A stretch of 64,000 bases of DNA from Pseudomonas endophytica (GTDB taxonomy: Bacteria > Pseudomonadota > Gammaproteobacteria > Pseudomonadales > Pseudomonadaceae): assembly GCF_001411475.1 (NCBI RefSeq), contig NZ_LLWH01000198.1, forward strand, positions 1 to 64,000. Reading direction: 5' to 3'. Position numbers and translations under genes: made by a program. Positions 1-8,278 of the stretch are shown piece by piece. The notes beneath the pieces are model-generated. The model did no database searches and was not told the origin of the DNA. It worked only from the letters and a program-made list of their open reading frames with translations. Positions within the stretch are counted from its first letter, which is position 1; each line of letters starts with the position of its first letter.

Positions 1-1
1 C

Positions 2-1432
2 CCACAATTGGAAACCCGCTTTTACCTGCGCTACCGCGAAACCGATAACGAACTGGCCGGGCGCGTAACCAAAGAGCAGATCAAGCATCACCCCCGCGCA
101 GCCAACCCGGCCTATGTCAGCGGCGACTACACCCGTCCGCAACCCGGCAGTACATGGTTGGGTAACAAGACCACGATGTACTTGGACGACAATTCACAAC
201 TGGAAGTGGGTCTGGTCTACCACGACTACCCGATGGATCTGCGCGAAGGCCCCAACCGCCTCAAGGTTGCCTATACCGATGTCAGTGGCACGCTGAACTA
301 CAAGCGCCGCGACACCTTGTTCGGGCTTGAAAGCCAAACCACTGTCGGGCTGCGCAGCACCAAACACCTGCCCAACAGTGGGGCTTCAGAATATGTACGC
401 ATCCCCCGCGCCAATACGGCCGCTTACGCCCCCGGCACCAAGATGCGCGACTTCAGTTATCAGGGTTCAGATACCGTGCTGCACGCCAGCAATGATCTGG
501 AGCTGATCCCCGACCTGTGGCTTACCACTGGCATGGCGCTGATCTATACCCGCCGCGAGAGCGACGTGAGCTACCCCGAGAGCGGCGATAAAGTGAGCCA
601 GCATGATTGGGACTACGCGCCGCGTTTAGGTCTGCGTTACGAGTTCAACCCGCACTTGCAGGTGTACGGCAACCTCAGTCGCTCGGTTGAGCCGCCACAC
701 CCATGGTCGATGATCTGGAGTTCGCCATACGTATTCCCGGTGGGCAGTGGTGCGGCGACAGGACGACAAAGCGGCCCGATCGCTATGAAGAACCAAACCG
801 CGACTACCCTTGAACTTGGCACCCGCGGTGACGCCTGGATCGGCCAATGGGATGTGGCTTGGTACTACTCTGCGGTCCGCCATGAACTGCTGACGGTTGA
901 ACTGCAAGCTGCAACGACAGATCTAGCGCCGATTGTCGGCGAGTCCAACGCCAGCCCGACCGTCCATCAGGGGATTGAGGCCGGACTGAACAGCCCGTTA
1001 TGGGAAGGCGATGGCGTGGGCACAGTTTCGTTGCGCCAAGCCTATACCTTCAACGACTTCCACTATCGGGATGACTCACGCTTTGGTGACAACCGCCTGC
1101 CGGGCATCCCACAGCATTACTACCAAGCTGAAATCCGCTACGACCACCCGCAAGGTTTCTACGCAGGGGTCAACACCCAAGTGGCTTCGCGTATGGCGGT
1201 GGATTATGCCAACTCGTATTACGCATCGTCTTACAGGCTTTGGGGGGCGACCTTGGGTTATGCGTCACCCAAGCAAGACTGGCAAACCTGGATTGACCTG
1301 CGCAACCTGACAGGCGAGCGCTACGCCGCCACGGTGACGCCGGGCTACGACGATAAAGGGCAAGACGCGGCGCGCTCTACCCCCGGGGAAGGTCGAGGCG
1401 CCTACGTGGGCGTCTCGTACAGTTTTCGATAG
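2..1432 (+). CDS. TonB-dependent outer-membrane receptor, 5'-truncated by window edge
   Basis: The frame is open from the first bases, so the gene starts upstream and about 476 C-terminal residues are present. They form the late strands of a 22-stranded beta barrel, with alternating hydrophobic and aromatic strands and long polar loops, ending in VGVSYSFR, the terminal-phenylalanine-type signature recognised by the BAM machinery. Motifs such as YAPRLGLRYEF, LQVYGNLSRSVEPP and WIDLRNLTGERYAA are typical of ferric-siderophore or FecA-like receptors. The plug and TonB box lie outside the window, so the ligand cannot be named. The gene is convergent with the AI-2E gene, 24 bp away. Confident for the family, not the substrate. 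Confidence 0.9.
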   Translation, partial: PQLETRFYLRYRETDNELAGRVTKEQIKHHPRAANPAYVSGDYTRPQPGSTWLGNKTTMYLDDNSQLEVGLVYHDYPMDLREGPNRLKVAYTDVSGTLNYKRRDTLFGLESQTTVGLRSTKHLPNSGASEYVRIPRANTAAYAPGTKMRDFSYQGSDTVLHASNDLELIPDLWLTTGMALIYTRRESDVSYPESGDKVSQHDWDYAPRLGLRYEFNPHLQVYGNLSRSVEPPHPWSMIWSSPYVFPVGSGAATGRQSGPIAMKNQTATTLELGTRGDAWIGQWDVAWYYSAVRHELLTVELQAATTDLAPIVGESNASPTVHQGIEAGLNSPLWEGDGVGTVSLRQAYTFNDFHYRDDSRFGDNRLPGIPQHYYQAEIRYDHPQGFYAGVNTQVASRMAVDYANSYYASSYRLWGATLGYASPKQDWQTWIDLRNLTGERYAATVTPGYDDKGQDAARSTPGEGRGAYVGVSYSFR

Positions 1433-1456
1433 GCTCAGTACGATTATGTACAGCGC

Positions 1457-2536
1457 CTAGTGCTGGATTCTATCGGCTGGCAGTCGTACCTTACGCCGGG
1501 TGCCGCTGAACAGCCCCCAACTCGACAGGAACAGCGCGGCAATCAATGGGCCGATTACAAAGCCATTAAGGCCGAAAATCGCCATGCCGCCCAAGGTTGA
1601 GATCAGGATTAGAAAGTCTGGCATTTTCGTGTCTTTGCCCACCAAAATCGGGCGCAGCACGTTATCGACCATGCCGATGACGAACACCCCGAACAGCGAC
1701 AACACGACACCTTGCCAGACCATCCCCGAGGCAAAAAAGTAAACCGCTACCGGTGCCCAGACAATACCTGCACCCACGGCTGGCAACAGCGACAAAAACA
1801 TCATCAGCACTGCCCAGAACAGCGAGCTTTGGATGCCCAGTATCCAGAAGATGATCCCCCCCAGCGCACCTTGAACCACCGCCACGGCCAAATTGCCTTT
1901 CACCGAAGCCCTGACCACCCGGCGTAACTTAATCTGCAGCAGACGTTTGTGCTGTTCAGCCATAGGCACCGCGTTGCGAATCAGGCGCACCATGGATTGG
2001 CCATCACGAATGAAGAAGTACAGCAGGTAGAGCATGATGAAAAAGCCCACCACCAGATCAAACGTACTCTGCCCAAAGTTGAACACTTGAGTGGCGAAGA
2101 ACTGACTGCCCTCAAGTGCCCCCTTGGCGACTTTGTCGCTGATGCCATCCAGACTGCTCAAGCCAAACTGATCGAGCCATTCCATTGCTTGACGAGGCAG
2201 AAGGCTTTGCAACTGCGCCACGTAGAGGGCCACGTTGATCTTGCCGCTCTGCACATCGCTATAGAGCGTGGCAACTTCCTGCACCAGTAAAGTCGTGGTG
2301 ATGATCACCGGTAGAATCGCGATCAAGGTGCAGGCGATCAGCGTGATAAAGGTGGCTAGATTACGTCGGCCTTTAAACTTGAGGAGCAGCTTGCGCTGCA
2401 AGGGGGCGAACAGAATACCCAGCGCTACTGCCCAAAAAATCGCGCCATAGAACGGTATCAATATCCAGATAAAGGCAATGGTGACAAAGGCCAGTAGCAA
2501 GAGCAGCGTTTTACGTTGCAGGCTCGTTTCGTTCAT
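1457..2536 (-). CDS. AI-2E family transporter (PerM/YdiK-type membrane protein)
   Basis: A 359-residue polytopic inner-membrane protein. Hydrophobic segments occupy roughly residues 10-45, 60-85, 150-175 and most of 205-345, the usual layout of the AI-2E transporter family with a soluble insert after the second or third helix. Conserved-looking stretches include FFIRDGQSM near 175 and a glycine-rich VGAGIVWAPVA region. Members export or exchange varied small molecules, including autoinducer-2 or Na+/H+ in some cases, so the substrate here is unknown. The ATG follows GGAAGG at good spacing. It is transcribed alone, convergent with the TonB receptor gene. Confidence 0.85.
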   Translation of the reverse strand: MNETSLQRKTLLLLLAFVTIAFIWILIPFYGAIFWAVALGILFAPLQRKLLLKFKGRRNLATFITLIACTLIAILPVIITTTLLVQEVATLYSDVQSGKINVALYVAQLQSLLPRQAMEWLDQFGLSSLDGISDKVAKGALEGSQFFATQVFNFGQSTFDLVVGFFIMLYLLYFFIRDGQSMVRLIRNAVPMAEQHKRLLQIKLRRVVRASVKGNLAVAVVQGALGGIIFWILGIQSSLFWAVLMMFLSLLPAVGAGIVWAPVAVYFFASGMVWQGVVLSLFGVFVIGMVDNVLRPILVGKDTKMPDFLILISTLGGMAIFGLNGFVIGPLIAALFLSSWGLFSGTRRKVRLPADRIQH

Positions 2537-2598
2537 ACGCCTTCCATGTCAATAAAACAGTGCGCCGATTCAAAAGTTTAGACCACGCATCAATACGT

Positions 2599-2700
2599 GT
2601 AGCCGCTGCCGCAGGCTGCTATAGGCCACACTGCGGCCTCTGCTAGTGAATTAAAAGCGAAGGTCGTGCGGCCCTTATCGCAGCCTTTGGCAGCGACTAC
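2599..2700. repeat. REP-type imperfect inverted repeat (REPIN-like)
   Basis: Arms 2599-2619 and 2680-2700 are 21-nt inverted copies with three mismatches, built on the CTGCCGCAGGCTGC core found elsewhere in this window. They sit between the AI-2E start and the regulator stop. Confidence 0.75.
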
Positions 2701-2712
2701 AAGTGCAGTTCT

Positions 2713-3459
2713 TTAACCCTGCGCTTGAGCCTCTTCATGTGCATGGCGCAAACGTTCGCGGCTGTTGGTCAGATGCAAACGCATGGCCGCTCGGGCCGCG
2801 TCTGAGTCTTGACGGGCAATGGCTGCGAAGATTTCTTCGTGCTCACGGCTTAAACGGTTCATGTAGTGCGCCTGATCATCATGGGCCAAGCTCGCCGAGT
2901 TCAAGCGAGTCCGCGGAATGATGCTGGTGCCCAAGTGGTTCATGATGTCGGTGAAGTAGCGATTGCCGGTGGACAAGGCAATCTGCAAGTGGAACTGAAA
3001 GTCCGAAGCCACAGCATCGCCGTTACGCGCAGTATTTTCGCTCAGGGCGTCTAGCGCTGAGCGCATCAAGGCTAATTGCTCAGGGCTACGGCGTTGCGCC
3101 GCCAGCCCCGCCGACTCTACTTCTAGGCTGATTCGAAACTCCAAAATCGCTAGCACATCGCGCAACGTAACCACTGTTGCCGGGTCGATGCGAAAGCCGC
3201 TCGGGCTTGGAGTGTCCAGCACGAAAGTGCCGATGCCATGCCGAGTCTCCACTTGCCCCGCCGCCTGCAAACGGGAAATCGCTTCGCGGACCACGGTACG
3301 GCTAACACCATGCGCTTCCATGATCGCGGACTCGGTGGGCAATTTGTCACCCCGCTTGAGCAAGCCGTCACGAATTTGCTCGGACAGCACCGTTACCAAT
3401 TCCTGCGCAAGGCTGCGGCGTTTGCGAGGAAGGCGTGGAACGTCGGTCGGTTTTTCCAT
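2713..3459 (-). CDS. FadR/GntR-family transcriptional regulator of the hexuronate locus
   Basis: Encodes 248 residues from the ATG at 3459, which has GAGAAAG upstream; a longer frame to 3504 has no better ribosome site. An N-terminal winged helix-turn-helix (about residues 15-85, with the GntR core RGDKLPTESAIMEAHGVSR and AISRLQAAGQVETR HGIGTFV) is followed by an FCD ligand-binding domain (about 95-230, EFRISLEVESAGLAAQRRS...DFQFHLQIA, HEEIFAAIARQD). FCD-domain regulators bind metal and small organic acids. Divergent transcription from the porin-udh-lactonase-TRAP genes, and three candidate operators matching the FadR-subfamily pattern TNGTNNNACNA, make it the likely local repressor. GguR-type hexuronate regulators are a plausible equivalent; the effector is inferred, not shown. 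Confidence 0.88.
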   Translation of the reverse strand: MEKPTDVPRLPRKRRSLAQELVTVLSEQIRDGLLKRGDKLPTESAIMEAHGVSRTVVREAISRLQAAGQVETRHGIGTFVLDTPSPSGFRIDPATVVTLRDVLAILEFRISLEVESAGLAAQRRSPEQLALMRSALDALSENTARNGDAVASDFQFHLQIALSTGNRYFTDIMNHLGTSIIPRTRLNSASLAHDDQAHYMNRLSREHEEIFAAIARQDSDAARAAMRLHLTNSRERLRHAHEEAQAQG

Positions 3460-3523
3460 GGTCAAAATCTTTCTCGAATTCAGGGGCACGAGCTGCAAGT
3501 TCACGCATCATAGCTCATGCGGG

Positions 3524-3534
3524 TTGTACGATCA
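3524..3534. promoter_or_regulatory. Candidate autoregulatory operator of the FadR-type regulator
   Basis: TTGTACGATCA has one mismatch to TNGTNNNACNA and lies 65 bp upstream of the regulator start. It shares TTGTACGA with the better site at 3641. Confidence 0.45.
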
Positions 3535-3601
3535 CCAATCGGCGGTCATCACCGCCGCCACTTGCCCCGGTAAAACCCTAACTTGTTTGCTCGGGACTGC
3601 A

Positions 3602-3651
3602 TTGACAAAGCGTAGCGAAGGTGTAAATAATTCGCCAAAGTTGTACGACAA
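3602..3651 (+). promoter_or_regulatory. Promoter plus operator module ahead of oprD-like gene
   Basis: TTGACA at 3602-3607 and AATAAT at 3626-3631 (18-nt spacer) are followed by TTGTACGACAA at 3641-3651, an exact fit to the FadR-subfamily operator pattern with TTGT/ACAA arms. The operator would overlap the transcription start, as expected for repression. Nearly the same arrangement recurs before udh at 5330-5380. Confidence 0.65.
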
Positions 3652-3687
3652 CGGATAACACAACAATAATAATCAAGGACTTTCCGT

Positions 3688-3828
3688 ATGACCGCATTCT
3701 CAAGCGTTGCGCACGCTATCACGCCCCCCACAGATTCCTGTCGAACCCGATTCACCACGGGTCGATTGCCTGCCGTATTTGCTGAACGTTGCTTTACAGC
3801 AAATGGCTCATCCGCCTGCGCGGACTGA
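3688..3828 (+). CDS. Possible 46-residue leader ORF upstream of the porin
   Basis: An ATG 8 nt after AAGGA opens a 46-codon frame ending in TGA. The product (MTAFSSVAHAITPPTDSC start) has no recognisable domain. It begins at the same distance from the promoter/operator module as udh does from its own copy, so it may be a leader peptide or the remnant of a displaced gene. Coding is unproven; chance is a real alternative. Confidence 0.25.
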   Translation: MTAFSSVAHAITPPTDSCRTRFTTGRLPAVFAERCFTANGSSACAD

Positions 3829-3834
3829 GTCAGC

Positions 3835-3850
3835 GCCCTACCACTAGGGC
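3835..3850 (+). other. Short hairpin between leader ORF and porin gene
   Basis: GCCCTA/TAGGGC with a CCAC loop, 6 nt after the leader stop. It has no T-run, so it is not a standard terminator; it may be an mRNA structure in the long (about 280 nt) 5' leader. Confidence 0.35.
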
Positions 3851-3924
3851 ACCACATACCGCCTTCACATAACAGGCCGCTTTAGTCGGCTAAGTGGGGA
3901 CGGCTTTGTCAAAAATGGGAGCAC

Positions 3925-3932
3925 AACAATAA
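3925..3932 (+). promoter_or_regulatory. CA motif (Hfq/Crc-type) at porin start
   Basis: AACAATAA matches AANAANAA exactly and overlaps the first base of the porin ATG, where Hfq/Crc binding would block initiation. Confidence 0.5.
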
Positions 3933-5200
3933 TGAGATCTCAAAACACCCGTTCATTGATTCTTATGGGGCTGGGCAGTATGACCTTCACGCTGCCGCTG
4001 ATCGCAGTGGCTGACGGGTTTGTCGAAGACACCAAAGCAACACTCACGCTGCGTAACGCTTACATCAATCGTAACTTCGTCAACCCTGACTACCCCAACA
4101 GCCGCGCCCCGCAGAGCAAGGCTGAAGAGTGGACGCAAAACTTCATTCTGGACGTCAAGTCAGGCTATACCCAAGGCACTGTCGGTTTCGGGGTGGATGT
4201 TTTGGGCATGTACTCGCAGAAACTTGATGGCGGTAAAGGGACCGCAGGCACTCAACTATTGCCGATAGGCAGTGATGGCGAACCCGCTAAGAACTTCGGG
4301 CGCCTAGGCGTGGCCGCCAAGGCAAAATTTTCCGACACCGAACTGAAAGTGGGTGAATGGATGCCGGTGCTGCCTATTTTGCGATCGGATGACGGCCGCT
4401 CACTGCCGCAAACCTTTCGCGGCGCACAGATCACCTCTAAAGAAATCGCTGGGCTGAACCTCTATGGCGGCCAGTTCCGGGCCAACAGCCCACGTAACGA
4501 CGCGAGCATGGAAGACATGTCGCTCAATGGCAAAGGGGCGTTCACCTCCGACCGCTTCAACTTTGCAGGTGGCGATTACACCTTCAATGAAAAGCGCACT
4601 CAAGTGGGCGCCTGGTACGCAGAGCTGGAAAACATCTACCAGCAACAATTCCTCAACGTGATTCACACCCAACCGGTGGGTGATGTCACGCTGGGTGCGA
4701 ACCTGGGTTATTTCTGGGGCAAGGAAGATGGCAGCAAGCGGGCAGGCGATCTGGACAACAAAACCGCCTACGCCCTGCTCTCAGCTAAATACAAAGGCAA
4801 CACCTTTTATGTGGGCCTGCAACGGGTTGGCGGCGACGACGGCTGGTTCCGTGTCAACGGCACCAGTGGCGGCACCCTGGCTAACGACAGTTACAACTCC
4901 AGCTATGACCAGGCCAAAGAACGCTCTTGGCAACTGCGTCACGACCTTGATTTCGCAGTGCTCGGTGTACCGGGCTTGACCATGATGAACCGCTACATCA
5001 GCGGTGATAACGTGCACACCGGCGCGTACACCGACGGTAAGGAATGGGGCCGCGAATCAGAACTGGCCTACACCGTGCAATCCGGCACGCTTAAAAACCT
5101 TAACGTGCGCTGGCGTAACGCGAGCATCCGTCGCAACTACAGCACCAATGAATTTGACGAGAACCGTATCTTCATCAGCTACCCGCTGTCGCTGCTGTAA
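3932..5200 (+). CDS. OprD-family outer-membrane porin, probable hexuronate uptake
   Basis: Encodes 422 residues, the usual OprD length. A signal peptide (about 1-27, ending PLIAVADG) is followed by an 18-strand-type barrel with the family's early landmarks: a FVEDTKATLTLRNAYINRNF first strand and a W-x-QNF-rich second strand, then GYTQGTVGFGVDVLGMYS. The last strand ends in ENRIFISYPLSLL. OprD proteins are substrate-specific channels for amino acids and organic acids. Its place between the FadR-type regulator and uronate dehydrogenase points to galacturonate/glucuronate or their lactones as cargo. GGAG lies 9 nt before the ATG. Strongly supported as a family member; substrate inferred from context. 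Confidence 0.9.
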   Translation: MRSQNTRSLILMGLGSMTFTLPLIAVADGFVEDTKATLTLRNAYINRNFVNPDYPNSRAPQSKAEEWTQNFILDVKSGYTQGTVGFGVDVLGMYSQKLDGGKGTAGTQLLPIGSDGEPAKNFGRLGVAAKAKFSDTELKVGEWMPVLPILRSDDGRSLPQTFRGAQITSKEIAGLNLYGGQFRANSPRNDASMEDMSLNGKGAFTSDRFNFAGGDYTFNEKRTQVGAWYAELENIYQQQFLNVIHTQPVGDVTLGANLGYFWGKEDGSKRAGDLDNKTAYALLSAKYKGNTFYVGLQRVGGDDGWFRVNGTSGGTLANDSYNSSYDQAKERSWQLRHDLDFAVLGVPGLTMMNRYISGDNVHTGAYTDGKEWGRESELAYTVQSGTLKNLNVRWRNASIRRNYSTNEFDENRIFISYPLSLL

Positions 5201-5329
5201 ACCCTAAATCCTATAGAAGCGAGCTTGTTCGAAATCTTTTGAAAAGGTCAAACGATCACGAACAACTTCGCCTCTACAGGTTATTCATCCGCAATGATGG
5301 CAATTGGCTTGCGCTCATTGAATCGCGCA

Positions 5330-5380
5330 TTGACAAGAGCGGCAATGGCTGTGAATAATTCAAGCCAAGTCATACGACAA
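5330..5380 (+). promoter_or_regulatory. Second promoter plus operator module, ahead of udh
   Basis: TTGACA at 5330-5335 and AATAAT at 5354-5359 (18-nt spacer), then TCATACGACAA at 5370-5380, one mismatch from TNGTNNNACNA. It aligns with 3601-3660 over about 60 nt, including ATTGACAA, GAATAATTC versus AAATAATTC, and TACGACAAC, so one module appears to have been duplicated. It lets udh and downstream genes be transcribed independently of the porin gene. Confidence 0.6.
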
Positions 5381-5388
5381 CAGATGAC

Positions 5389-5396
5389 AATAATAA
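5389..5396 (+). promoter_or_regulatory. CA motif (Hfq/Crc-type) upstream of udh
   Basis: AATAATAA matches AANAANAA, 17 nt before the udh ATG and just ahead of its AGGG ribosome site. Confidence 0.45.
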
Positions 5397-5413
5397 AAAT
5401 GTAGGGCTCCTTG

Positions 5414-6241
5414 ATGACACACACTCCTAATGTCCAAACTCCCTTCAACCGTCTTCTTCTCACCGGGGCTGCGGGTGGCTTAGGCAAGGTATTGCGCGAA
5501 AGCCTGAAGCCTTATGCCAACGTTCTGCGCCTGTCTGATATCGCACCAATGGCGCCCGCCGTTGACAGCCGCGAAGAAACCATCATCTGCGATCTGGCTG
5601 ACAAGCAGGCGGTGCATCAATTGGTCGAAGGCGTTGACGCCATCCTTCATTTTGGCGGTGTTTCTGTTGAGCGCCCCTTCGAAGAAATCCTCGGCCCCAA
5701 CATCAGCGGCGTATTTCATATTTACGAAGCCGCTCGCCAACACGGGGTTAAGCGCGTCATTTTCGCCAGCTCCAACCACGTGATCGGCTTTTATAAGCAA
5801 GACCAGAGAATCGACACTCACTCCCCTCGCCGCCCCGACAGTTATTACGGGTTGTCCAAGTCCTACGGCGAAGACATGGCGACTTTTTATTTCGACCGCT
5901 ATGGCATCGAAACCGTCAGCATCCGAATCGGCTCTTCCTTCCCGGAGCCGCAGAACCGCCGAATGATGAGCACATGGCTCAGTTTTGCCGACCTCACGCA
6001 CTTGCTCGAGCGTTCGCTCTACACCCCCAATGTGGGTCACACCGTGGTTTACGGTGCCTCGAACAATCTGAACGTGTGGTGGGATAACCGCTTCGCAGCG
6101 CATTTAGGGTTCGAACCCAAAGACACCTCAGAAGTGTTCCGCGACAAGGTTGAAGCCCAACCCATGCCCGCTGCCAACGATCCGAACAGGGTGTATCAGG
6201 GCGGCGCCTTTGTGGCGGCGGGCCCATTTGGCGATAAGTAA
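5414..6241 (+). CDS. udh: Uronate dehydrogenase (NAD-dependent, extended SDR)
   Basis: Oxidises D-galacturonate or D-glucuronate with NAD+ to the aldarolactone, the first step of the oxidative hexuronate route. The ATG at 5414 gives 275 residues, the length of pseudomonad Udh; a TTG one codon earlier is less likely. The N-terminal Rossmann motif is LLTGAAGGLGK (about 17-27), then ICDLADKQAV and HFGGVSVERPFEEI. The catalytic serine region is FASSNHVIG and the YxxxK motif lies in SYYGLSKSYGE. This short, C-terminally compact epimerase-like fold with HFGG rather than HLAA fits Udh. The lactonase gene begins 46 bp later. Confidence 0.9.
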   Translation: MTHTPNVQTPFNRLLLTGAAGGLGKVLRESLKPYANVLRLSDIAPMAPAVDSREETIICDLADKQAVHQLVEGVDAILHFGGVSVERPFEEILGPNISGVFHIYEAARQHGVKRVIFASSNHVIGFYKQDQRIDTHSPRRPDSYYGLSKSYGEDMATFYFDRYGIETVSIRIGSSFPEPQNRRMMSTWLSFADLTHLLERSLYTPNVGHTVVYGASNNLNVWWDNRFAAHLGFEPKDTSEVFRDKVEAQPMPAANDPNRVYQGGAFVAAGPFGDK

Positions 6242-6261
6242 GCCCCCACGCCTCCTATAAA

Positions 6262-6269
6262 AATAATAA
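6262..6269 (+). promoter_or_regulatory. CA motif (Hfq/Crc-type) upstream of the lactonase gene
   Basis: AATAATAA matches AANAANAA and lies 18 nt before the ATG at 6288. Confidence 0.4.
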
Positions 6270-6287
6270 CGACAGGGATCAAGCCGC

Positions 6288-7181
6288 ATGAATGCCGAAC
6301 TGATTCTCGATGCACGAAATGCCACAGGCGAAAGCCCGGTCTGGAGCGTTGCAGAGCAAGCGTTGTACTGGGTTGATATCCCGGCAAAACGGCTGCACCG
6401 CTGGCATTTAGTCGACAACCACAGCCAAAGCTGGGAAGCCCCGCAGATGCTCGCGTGCATTGCCCGGAGCAGCGACGGCAACTGGATCGGCGGCATGCAA
6501 AGCGGCGTGTTTGCGCTCAGCCCACAAGCCGATGGCAGCCTGAGTACTGAGCTGTTGAGCAGCGTGCCCCATGCACAATCGGACATGCGCTTCAATGATG
6601 GCCGCTGTGACAGGCAAGGCCGATTCTGGGCCGGAACCATGCACTTGGACATGGCCGCGGGTAGGGTTGTGGGCGCGATGTATCGTTACAACGCTGGGCA
6701 AAAAGAGCCTCTAACCCCGCAACTAACCGGGCTTATCGTGCCTAACGGCCTGGCCTTCAGCCCTGACGGCCTCACGATGTACCTCTCAGACTCGCACCCC
6801 AGCGTGCAAAAAATTTGGGCATTTGATTACGACATCGACACCGCCACCCCTTACAACCGGCGTCTCTTTGTTGACATGACTGCGCATCTGGGCCGCCCCG
6901 ATGGCGCCGCCGTCGACGCCGATGGCTGTTACTGGATTTGCGGCAACGATGCTGGATTGATCCATCGTTTTACCCCCCAAGGCACGCTCGACCGCTCCTT
7001 GGCTGTGCCCGTCAAAAAGCCAGCGATGTGCGCATTTGGCGGGCCGAATCTCGACACCCTGTTCGTCACCTCCATTCGCCCGGGCGGCGATCTCAGTGAT
7101 CAACCCCTCGCGGGCGGCGTATTTGCCCTTAACCCAGGCGTAAAGGGGTTAGCGGAGCCCGTTTTTAAAGCTGACTGTTAA
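6288..7181 (+). CDS. SMP-30/gluconolactonase-family lactonase (probable aldarolactonase)
   Basis: A 297-residue six-bladed beta-propeller enzyme. The metal-ligand glutamate is in TGESPVW (residue 15), the asparagine and aspartate ligands are in LIVPNGLAFSPDG and GRPDGAAVDADGCYW, and WAGTMHLD and LYLSDS-like strands recur. It probably hydrolyses the galactaro- or glucarolactone released by Udh to the open-chain aldarate, which dehydratases not in this window would then process. Members of this family elsewhere act on gluconolactone or pentonolactones; the Udh neighbour decides for a hexarolactone. Same-strand spacing of 46 bp after udh and 51 bp before dctP supports one operon. Confidence 0.87.
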   Translation: MNAELILDARNATGESPVWSVAEQALYWVDIPAKRLHRWHLVDNHSQSWEAPQMLACIARSSDGNWIGGMQSGVFALSPQADGSLSTELLSSVPHAQSDMRFNDGRCDRQGRFWAGTMHLDMAAGRVVGAMYRYNAGQKEPLTPQLTGLIVPNGLAFSPDGLTMYLSDSHPSVQKIWAFDYDIDTATPYNRRLFVDMTAHLGRPDGAAVDADGCYWICGNDAGLIHRFTPQGTLDRSLAVPVKKPAMCAFGGPNLDTLFVTSIRPGGDLSDQPLAGGVFALNPGVKGLAEPVFKADC

Positions 7182-7206
7182 ACCTTGCTGATCCAAAACC
7201 TTAAAA

Positions 7207-7217
7207 AACAAAAACAA
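7207..7217 (+). promoter_or_regulatory. Overlapping CA motifs (Hfq/Crc-type) at dctP
   Basis: The A-rich run holds AACAAAAA and AAAAACAA, both AANAANAA, directly before the GTGGAG ribosome site of dctP. Confidence 0.5.
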
Positions 7218-7232
7218 AATGTGGAGTAACCC

Positions 7233-8216
7233 ATGGATTTCAAACGCACCTTACTCATCGCTGCATTACCGCTGGCTTTCTGCCTTTCTGGCGTCGCCCA
7301 GGCCGAAGTCAAAATTAAATTCGCAGAAGTCCACCCCACGGGTTATCCGCCGGTAGTGGCTGAGCAAGAAATGGGCAAAAAGCTCCAAGAGCAAAGCAAA
7401 GGCGATATCTCGTTCAAGATGTATGCCGGTGGCGTGCTGGGTTCAGAGAAAGAAGTGGTCGAGCAGTTACAAAGTGGCGCTATCCAGATGACGCGCGTAA
7501 GCCTTGGGATTCTTGGCCCTGTGGTGCCAGAAACCAATGCGTTTAACCTACCTTTCGTGTTCCGCGATCAAGCGCACATGCGCAAAATCATTGACGGCGA
7601 AATCGGCCAGGAGATGCTCGATAAAATCACCAACTCCGATTTCAACATGGTCGCACTGGCGTGGATGGATGGCGGCACGCGCAACATTTACACCAAAAAG
7701 CCCGTACGCGAATTGGCCGACCTCAAAGGCATGAAGATTCGCGTTCAAGGCAACCCGGTATTTATCGACACCATCAATGACATGGGCGGTAGTGGCATTG
7801 CCATGTCCACCGGTGAAATTTTCAGCGCCCTGCAAACCGGTGTGATCGACGGCGCCGAAAACAACCCACCGACCTTCCTTGAGCACAACCATTACCAGAA
7901 CGCCAAATACTTCACTTGGACCGATCACTTGATCCTGCCTGAGCCTATCGTGATCGCCAAATCCACGTGGAACAAGCTCAACCCTGAGCAACAGGCGCTG
8001 GTGCAAAAACTCGCCCGCGAAGCACAGATGGAAGAGCGCGTGCTGTGGGACAAAAAATCAGCCGAGAGCGAAACCAAACTGAAGGCCGCTGGCGTTGAGT
8101 TCATCACCCTCTCCCCAGAGCAGAAAAAAGCGTTCTACGACGCCACTCAGCCGGTGCGTGACAAATACGGCGCGAACTACAAAGAGCTGATCTCGCGTAT
8201 CGAAGCTGTTCAATAA
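7233..8216 (+). CDS. dctP: TRAP transporter solute-binding protein (DctP type)
   Basis: Encodes 327 residues with a Sec signal peptide (about 1-24, cleavage after GVAQA), so it is periplasmic. DctP family landmarks are KFAEVHPTGYPPVVAEQ at the mature N-terminus, GGVLGSEKEVVEQLQSGAIQM, the central DLKGMKIRVQGNPVF, whose arginine usually pairs with the substrate carboxylate, and EIFSALQTGVIDGAENNPPTF. It delivers an organic acid to the DctQM permease encoded next. The locus suggests uronate or aldarate. A strong GTGGAG lies 9 nt before the ATG. Confidence 0.93.
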   Translation: MDFKRTLLIAALPLAFCLSGVAQAEVKIKFAEVHPTGYPPVVAEQEMGKKLQEQSKGDISFKMYAGGVLGSEKEVVEQLQSGAIQMTRVSLGILGPVVPETNAFNLPFVFRDQAHMRKIIDGEIGQEMLDKITNSDFNMVALAWMDGGTRNIYTKKPVRELADLKGMKIRVQGNPVFIDTINDMGGSGIAMSTGEIFSALQTGVIDGAENNPPTFLEHNHYQNAKYFTWTDHLILPEPIVIAKSTWNKLNPEQQALVQKLAREAQMEERVLWDKKSAESETKLKAAGVEFITLSPEQKKAFYDATQPVRDKYGANYKELISRIEAVQ

Positions 8217-8278
8217 GCCTGTCTGATAACGCTGCGGCGGCGGGCGCAAGCCCGTTTGCCGCTGATGTGGTGAGCCCC

